Below are positions 4,589 through 5,563 of a stretch of DNA of 5,563 nucleotides, piece after piece. Origin of the DNA: DATLNM01 sp035536775 (GTDB lineage Bacteria; Actinomycetota; CADDZG01; WHSQ01); assembly GCA_035536775.1 (NCBI GenBank), contig DATLNM010000007.1, positions 1-5,563 of the forward strand. Reading direction: 5' to 3'. The first letter of the stretch is position 1. Each line of letters opens with the position of its first letter. Below the pieces are notes generated by a model that saw only the letters and a program-made list of their open reading frames with translations, ran no database searches and was not told where the DNA came from. Both the position numbers and the translations under genes were made by a program.

Positions 4589-5563
4589 CTAGATCAGCTC
4601 AGATGCAGGTCCAAGGGAGACGAAGTTGCCTTCCTTGTCGCTCCACTCGTAGATCCAGACGTCGCCAGGACCACCCTCGAACTCACCATCGTCGTTCCAG
4701 GAGTAGGCCTTCGCGATACCTGCGTAACCATCGGCGTTGTCGAACGCAGCGACGACCGCGGCGCGGACGTCCTCGATCGACTCGGTGCCCTCGAGCTCAC
4801 GAAGAGCGTCGATAACCATGTTGGTCACGTCGTAGACGTCGGCTGCGAAGGTGCCGGGGGCGTCCTTGCCGTAAGCGGCACGCATGCCCTCGACGAACTC
4901 GGTTGCAGCGTCGATCTTCAGCGGGTCGACACACGGGCAGCTCGCCAGAGCACCCTCGGCCGCACCACCGGCGAGGTCACCGAAGGACGGGTCCTTGGCG
5001 CCATCGTCGGTCATGAACTGAGCCGTGACACCTGCCTCCTGCAGCTGCTTCGCCAGCGGACCGGCCTGGGGCGTGTAACCGCCGTAGAACACGAAGTCCG
5101 GGGAGGCGTCGCTGACCTCAGTGACGACCGCGGAGTAATCGGTCGACTCGGGGTCGATGACGTAGGTACCGACAACGAGGTCACCGAGGTTCTTGGCGAC
5201 GCCCTCGGCGAGACCCTTCGAGTAGTCCTGGTTGTCGTGGATGACCGCGACAGCCTGGGCCTTGGCGGCGCTCTTGATGTAAGCAGCGGCAACTTCGGCC
5301 TGGATGTTGTCAGGAGCAACCGCACGGTGCCACGTCGGGAAGCCCTGCTCGTCGATCGTCTCGTTCGTGCCTGTGCCCGAGATCGCGACACCGGCCTCAC
5401 CGAAGATGGAGCCGGTTGCAAGCGTCTCACCCGAGAAGTACGGGCAGGCGCAGAACACGAGGTTCTCGTTGCTGATCAGCTTCTCGGCAAGTGCCGGAGC
5501 CTGGTTCGGGTCGCCCTGGCTGTCCTCGGTCTGAACCTCGAGGGTGCAAGGCACGTCGCCTGC
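4589..5563 (-). CDS. livK: Branched-chain amino acid-type substrate-binding protein LivK, N-terminus cut by window edge
   Basis: The visible 324 residues run from the window edge to TAG at 4589; the frame is open at the edge, so signal peptide, start and roughly the first 60-90 residues lie outside. It is an extracytoplasmic type I periplasmic-binding-fold protein of the LivK/HAAT family, which captures ligand for LivHMGF. Family blocks: EVQTEDSQGDPNQAPALAEKLI (visible residues 9-30), then a ligand-site-like stretch FSGETLATGSIFGEAGVAISG, RAVAPDNIQAEVAAAYI, AVAVIHDNQDYSKGLAEG, SPDFVFYGGYTPQAGPLAKQ, and the late FAADVYDVTNMVIDAL. It carries five cysteines (visible residues 6, 38, 40, 209, 211), including two CxC pairs (CAC, CPC), suggesting disulfides or metal/thiol chemistry outside the cytoplasm. 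As first gene of the cluster seen here and followed by a hairpin, it is probably made in excess. Related family members bind other amino acids, amides or urea, so leucine specificity is not proven. Confidence 0.92.
   Translation of the reverse strand, partial: AGDVPCTLEVQTEDSQGDPNQAPALAEKLISNENLVFCACPYFSGETLATGSIFGEAGVAISGTGTNETIDEQGFPTWHRAVAPDNIQAEVAAAYIKSAAKAQAVAVIHDNQDYSKGLAEGVAKNLGDLVVGTYVIDPESTDYSAVVTEVSDASPDFVFYGGYTPQAGPLAKQLQEAGVTAQFMTDDGAKDPSFGDLAGGAAEGALASCPCVDPLKIDAATEFVEGMRAAYGKDAPGTFAADVYDVTNMVIDALRELEGTESIEDVRAAVVAAFDNADGYAGIAKAYSWNDDGEFEGGPGDVWIYEWSDKEGNFVSLGPASELI

Overview
The window is a tightly packed, single-direction stretch in which every supported gene lies on the minus strand. 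It reads as a branched-chain (hydrophobic) amino acid ABC importer operon in the order livK-livH-livM-livG-livF, followed by the start of a second substrate-binding lipoprotein of a different family. High GC, few stop codons on the antisense strand, a TTG start, actinobacterial-looking binding proteins and a lysine/threonine/alanine repeat tail suggest a high-GC actinobacterium. An Acidimicrobiia-like or other environmental lineage is possible, but this is inferred from style only and not proven.

Layout in transcription order (right to left): the 3' part of livK (4589-5563, N-terminus beyond the window); a 118-base spacer with a strong UUCG-capped hairpin; livH (3526-4470, TTG start); livM (2294-3526, sharing one base with livH in TGATG); livG (1233-2291, 2 bases after livM); livF (518-1240, overlapping livG by 8 bases); a 50-base spacer with a strong ribosome binding site; and the first 155 codons of a polar-amino-acid-type binding lipoprotein (1-467, C-terminus beyond the window). 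No gene-free stretch exceeds 118 bases. No tRNA, rRNA, CRISPR array, insertion sequence or phage element is visible.

How the parts work together: LivK captures the ligand outside the membrane, LivH and LivM form the permease heterodimer, and LivG and LivF are the two ATPases. The hairpin after livK could let the binding protein be made in excess over the membrane complex. The exact ligand cannot be read from the sequence.

The most unusual element is LivG. A complete ATPase domain of about 255 residues is followed by a histone-H1-like basic tail of about 92 residues built from KKT(T/S)A-type repeats. Inside the tail, the only AAA lysine codon and an adjacent ACA codon create an in-phase A-AAA-AAG heptamer, the classic bacterial -1 frameshift site. 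The -1 frame is open for 37 codons and would replace the last 31 basic-tail residues with a strongly acidic end. This is a sequence observation with an untested functional reading.
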